Part shown: in pieces, positions 6,931 to 8,959 of the stretch
Layout of the letters: the number at the start of each line of letters is the position of its first letter
How positions within the stretch are numbered: position 1 is the stretch's first letter
Assembly (NCBI GenBank): GCA_007124415.1
Contig: SLFE01000098.1
Span: 1-8,959 of the forward strand
Source: Waddliaceae bacterium
GTDB lineage: Bacteria; Chlamydiota; Chlamydiia; Chlamydiales; SLFE01
Direction of reading: 5' to 3'
DNA: 8,959 nt
Made by a program: the position numbers and the translations under genes
The notes under the pieces: generated by a model
What the model was told of the DNA's origin: nothing
The model's database searches: none
What the model saw: the letters and a program-made list of their open reading frames with translations, nothing else

Positions 6931-8959
6931 ATGGAAAAATCAAAAAAATTGAAAATCTTTCACTTTATAGCCACGTCAGTGATGGTCGCCTTTCTGATCT
7001 TGATCGGTTTTCTGGCCAACACTTACCGCAACCAATTTCATAAGGAACGGGCAGCGCTGCTGAATATAGCAGGCGGGCAGCGGTACTTATCACAGCATAT
7101 TGCCTCGCTTAGTTTGCAGATAGCGGCAGCCGATGATCCGGAAGAAATCCGGGAGTTGAATCATCGATTAAACCAATCCATCGAACGCATACAGGATCAA
7201 CATCAAACCATTTTAACCTACAAGCGGTCGAATGCTTTTTCCGATGATGAATACAACGAGCTAAGCAAAATTTATTACGAAGAACCCCACAACATTGACA
7301 AACAGCTGAATCAATTCGTTGCTGCCGCCGAGACGCTTAGCGGCAAACCCAATATCGAACTCGGGGATCCCGATCTGCTGAATCTCGTCAACTATGCCGA
7401 ATCGCTGTATGAATCTCTAGACCATGCGGCACGGACATACGAGACCTTTTTGAATCAAAGCTACAACGAATTTATCCGCCTGATTATCATCATAGCGGCA
7501 CTTGCTTTCGGGGCCGTAGCCTTCATCTTTTTGAGCATCGTTTATCCGGCGATGAGACACCTTGAAAAGAAAGAACATGAGCGCAACACGATTTTTAATA
7601 AATCCCACGATCTCATCTTCATCTGCGACACTGAAGGACTAATCACCTCTGTCAACAATACAGTAGCGCGCGTCACGAAGTACGCTCCCGAGGATTTGCC
7701 GGGCACCCCTCTTTTATCGCATTTTTCCGGAATGCCGGAAGGCAAAAATATTCACGATCTTATGAATAAATTCCATGAGATATCCTTAATCAAAAAGGAC
7801 GGATCCACCATAACCGGGAAACTGCTCATATCGCAGTCGGACGACAAGATCATGGCCTTCATTGAAGAAATGACCCTTTTCAAAGAAGCCGAACGCGAGC
7901 TCATCGATTCAACGGAGCGTTTAAAAGAATCGGATGAGCGTTACGAGCTGGCCATTCGCGGCTCAGCGGTTGGCATATTCGATTGGAGAATCGACAAAAA
8001 CCAACTTTATCTTTCTTCTGTATGCAATAAAATTCTAAGCGATGAAGACCGTGACGCAGTGATCGGTTTCAAAACTTACATCGAACGCATTCATCCCGAA
8101 GACCGCGAGCGGGTCGTCAAGGAGGTGAACCGCCACTTGTTTAAGCAAGAGGATGGTAAAGCGCCTGATTTTGAAATCGACTATCGCTTCACTCATGAAA
8201 AAGGACGCGAAATTTGGATTCACTCGAGGGGGCAGGTGCTCTGGGACAAAGAGGGAAATCCCTACCGCATGGCAGGATCGATACAGGATGTGACCGAACA
8301 GAAAAAAACCTTGGAAACTCTGCAAACAAATGAAAGGCGCTACGAGCTGGCCACTGACGGCGCCTCTGTGGGCATTTGGGATTGGGATATCCAAAATGAT
8401 TATTTTTATGTATCGGACATGTGCTATAAATTATTCGGATATAAACGGGGAGAGCTTCCCGAGAAATTAAGCTCTCTTATCGGCCTGACCCACCCCGACG
8501 ACAGGGACCGTATGCTTAAAGTGATGGAAGATCATTTAAAAGATCAAAAAAAGTACTCCATCGAATACCGCATCCAACACAAGCAAGGACACTATCTCTG
8601 GATCCACGCCCGAGGCCAGGCGCTCTGGGATAATGAGAACAATCCCATCCGACTGGCGGGATCGGTCGTCGACATTACCGAACAAAAAAAAATCGCCGAG
8701 CGTTTGAAAGAATCCGAGGAGCGCTACGAGCTTGCCATACGAGGCTCTGCGTCGGGCATTTTCGACTGGCAAATTGAAAAGGACGAGGTCTACCTGTCTC
8801 CTATTTGCAATCAAATTTTAGGTATCGGCGAGGAGGAAGCGGTACGGAACTTCAACACTTTCATCGAACTCGTCCACCCCGACGACCAGGAAAGGCTTGT
8901 GCGCGCCGCAAACGACCACCTCTATAAGAAAAACGATTTTGACATCGAATACCGCATCA
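6931..8959 (+). CDS. Membrane sensor with PilJ-type periplasmic domain and tandem PAS domains (3' end outside window)
   Basis: The frame is open from the ATG at 6931 to the right edge: 676 codons, no stop. A basic N-terminus (KSKKLK) precedes helix 1 (about 11-29). A helical periplasmic domain (31-183) carries NIAGGQRYLSQHIASLSLQI (45-64), the hallmark of the PilJ/NarX-type sensor family (consensus near AGxQRMLSQR). Helix 2 is at about 184-206. No HAMP follows: a short charged helix leads into PAS 1 (about 219-320) and then PAS_3-type repeats at about 333-459, 466-588 and 593 onward. Each has RYELA and G-[IF]-[FW]-DW near its start. The two complete ones end in D-[VI]-TEQKK, and the last is cut by the window. 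The output module (kinase, cyclase or other) is not visible. The gene starts right after the kinase stop and a second TAG, so it is almost certainly co-transcribed. It shares the PAS subfamily of the upstream kinase. The start has only a poor GGG as ribosome binding site. Confidence 0.88.
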   Translation, partial: MEKSKKLKIFHFIATSVMVAFLILIGFLANTYRNQFHKERAALLNIAGGQRYLSQHIASLSLQIAAADDPEEIRELNHRLNQSIERIQDQHQTILTYKRSNAFSDDEYNELSKIYYEEPHNIDKQLNQFVAAAETLSGKPNIELGDPDLLNLVNYAESLYESLDHAARTYETFLNQSYNEFIRLIIIIAALAFGAVAFIFLSIVYPAMRHLEKKEHERNTIFNKSHDLIFICDTEGLITSVNNTVARVTKYAPEDLPGTPLLSHFSGMPEGKNIHDLMNKFHEISLIKKDGSTITGKLLISQSDDKIMAFIEEMTLFKEAERELIDSTERLKESDERYELAIRGSAVGIFDWRIDKNQLYLSSVCNKILSDEDRDAVIGFKTYIERIHPEDRERVVKEVNRHLFKQEDGKAPDFEIDYRFTHEKGREIWIHSRGQVLWDKEGNPYRMAGSIQDVTEQKKTLETLQTNERRYELATDGASVGIWDWDIQNDYFYVSDMCYKLFGYKRGELPEKLSSLIGLTHPDDRDRMLKVMEDHLKDQKKYSIEYRIQHKQGHYLWIHARGQALWDNENNPIRLAGSVVDITEQKKIAERLKESEERYELAIRGSASGIFDWQIEKDEVYLSPICNQILGIGEEEAVRNFNTFIELVHPDDQERLVRAANDHLYKKNDFDIEYRI
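7939..8959 (+). repeat. Tandem PAS-encoding repeats, A-B-A' order
   Basis: Three in-frame units begin at 7939, 8338 and 8722, spaced 399 and 384 bases (133 and 128 residues). Units 1 and 3 open with RYELAIRGSA[V/S]GIFDW and share later features (YLS, CN.IL, HP.D..R). Unit 2 opens with RYELATDGASVGIWDW. DNA identity is lower than protein identity because third codon positions differ, so the duplication is old and kept by selection on the protein. Unit 3 is incomplete. Confidence 0.85.

Noticed and set aside
8035..8814. Two similar minus-strand open frames (8035-8394 and 8536-8814) that look like a repeated gene
   Set aside because: Their similarity only mirrors the tandem PAS repeats on the plus strand.

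Overview
The window reads as bacterial chromosome of mid-range GC with densely packed genes. It comes from a Gram-negative-type organism with an inner-membrane peptide uptake system, an MscS-type channel and large multi-domain sensor kinases. I cannot assign the organism firmly. The mix of an isolated oppD-oppF pair, a chlamydia-like MFS carrier and weak ribosome binding sites would fit an environmental (Parachlamydia-related) member of the Chlamydiota, but that is an impression and not a demonstrated placement. No phage, insertion sequence, CRISPR array, tRNA or rRNA was seen.

Layout. Bases 1-173 hold the 3' end of a plus-strand gene with a TPR-like tail, entered through a run of 17 A. Bases 174-219 are a short convergent gap. 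Bases 220-3247 are a minus-strand operon read from right to left: oppD (3247 to 2252), oppF (2280 to 1480, overlapping oppD by 29 nt) and a 12-helix MFS transporter (1461 to 220, 18 nt after oppF). A 45-bp divergent gap (3248-3292) carries back-to-back ribosome binding sites. On the plus strand follow an MscS-family mechanosensitive channel (3293-4393) with a hairpin directly after its stop, a 135-bp gap, a soluble hybrid histidine kinase (4546-6927; PAS, GAF, HisKA, HATPase, receiver and a degenerate HPt) and, 3 nt later, a membrane-anchored sensor with a PilJ-type periplasmic domain and at least four PAS domains. This last gene runs off the right edge (6931-8959) and has no stop inside the window.

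How the genes work together. The minus-strand operon supplies two ATPases of a peptide importer plus a separate solute carrier, but no permease or binding protein, so the importer must be completed from elsewhere. The two sensor genes form a tight pair sharing the same PAS subfamily. One is cytoplasmic and carries the catalytic machinery. The other senses outside the membrane, and its output lies beyond the window. The most notable details are the loss of the phosphoacceptor histidine in the kinase's HPt-like tail (Arg in its place, with a His three residues on), the A-B-A' order of PAS repeats in the second sensor, and the ATPase-only opp operon. None of these amounts to a clearly new system. 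The families are all recognisable and the novelty lies in their details.
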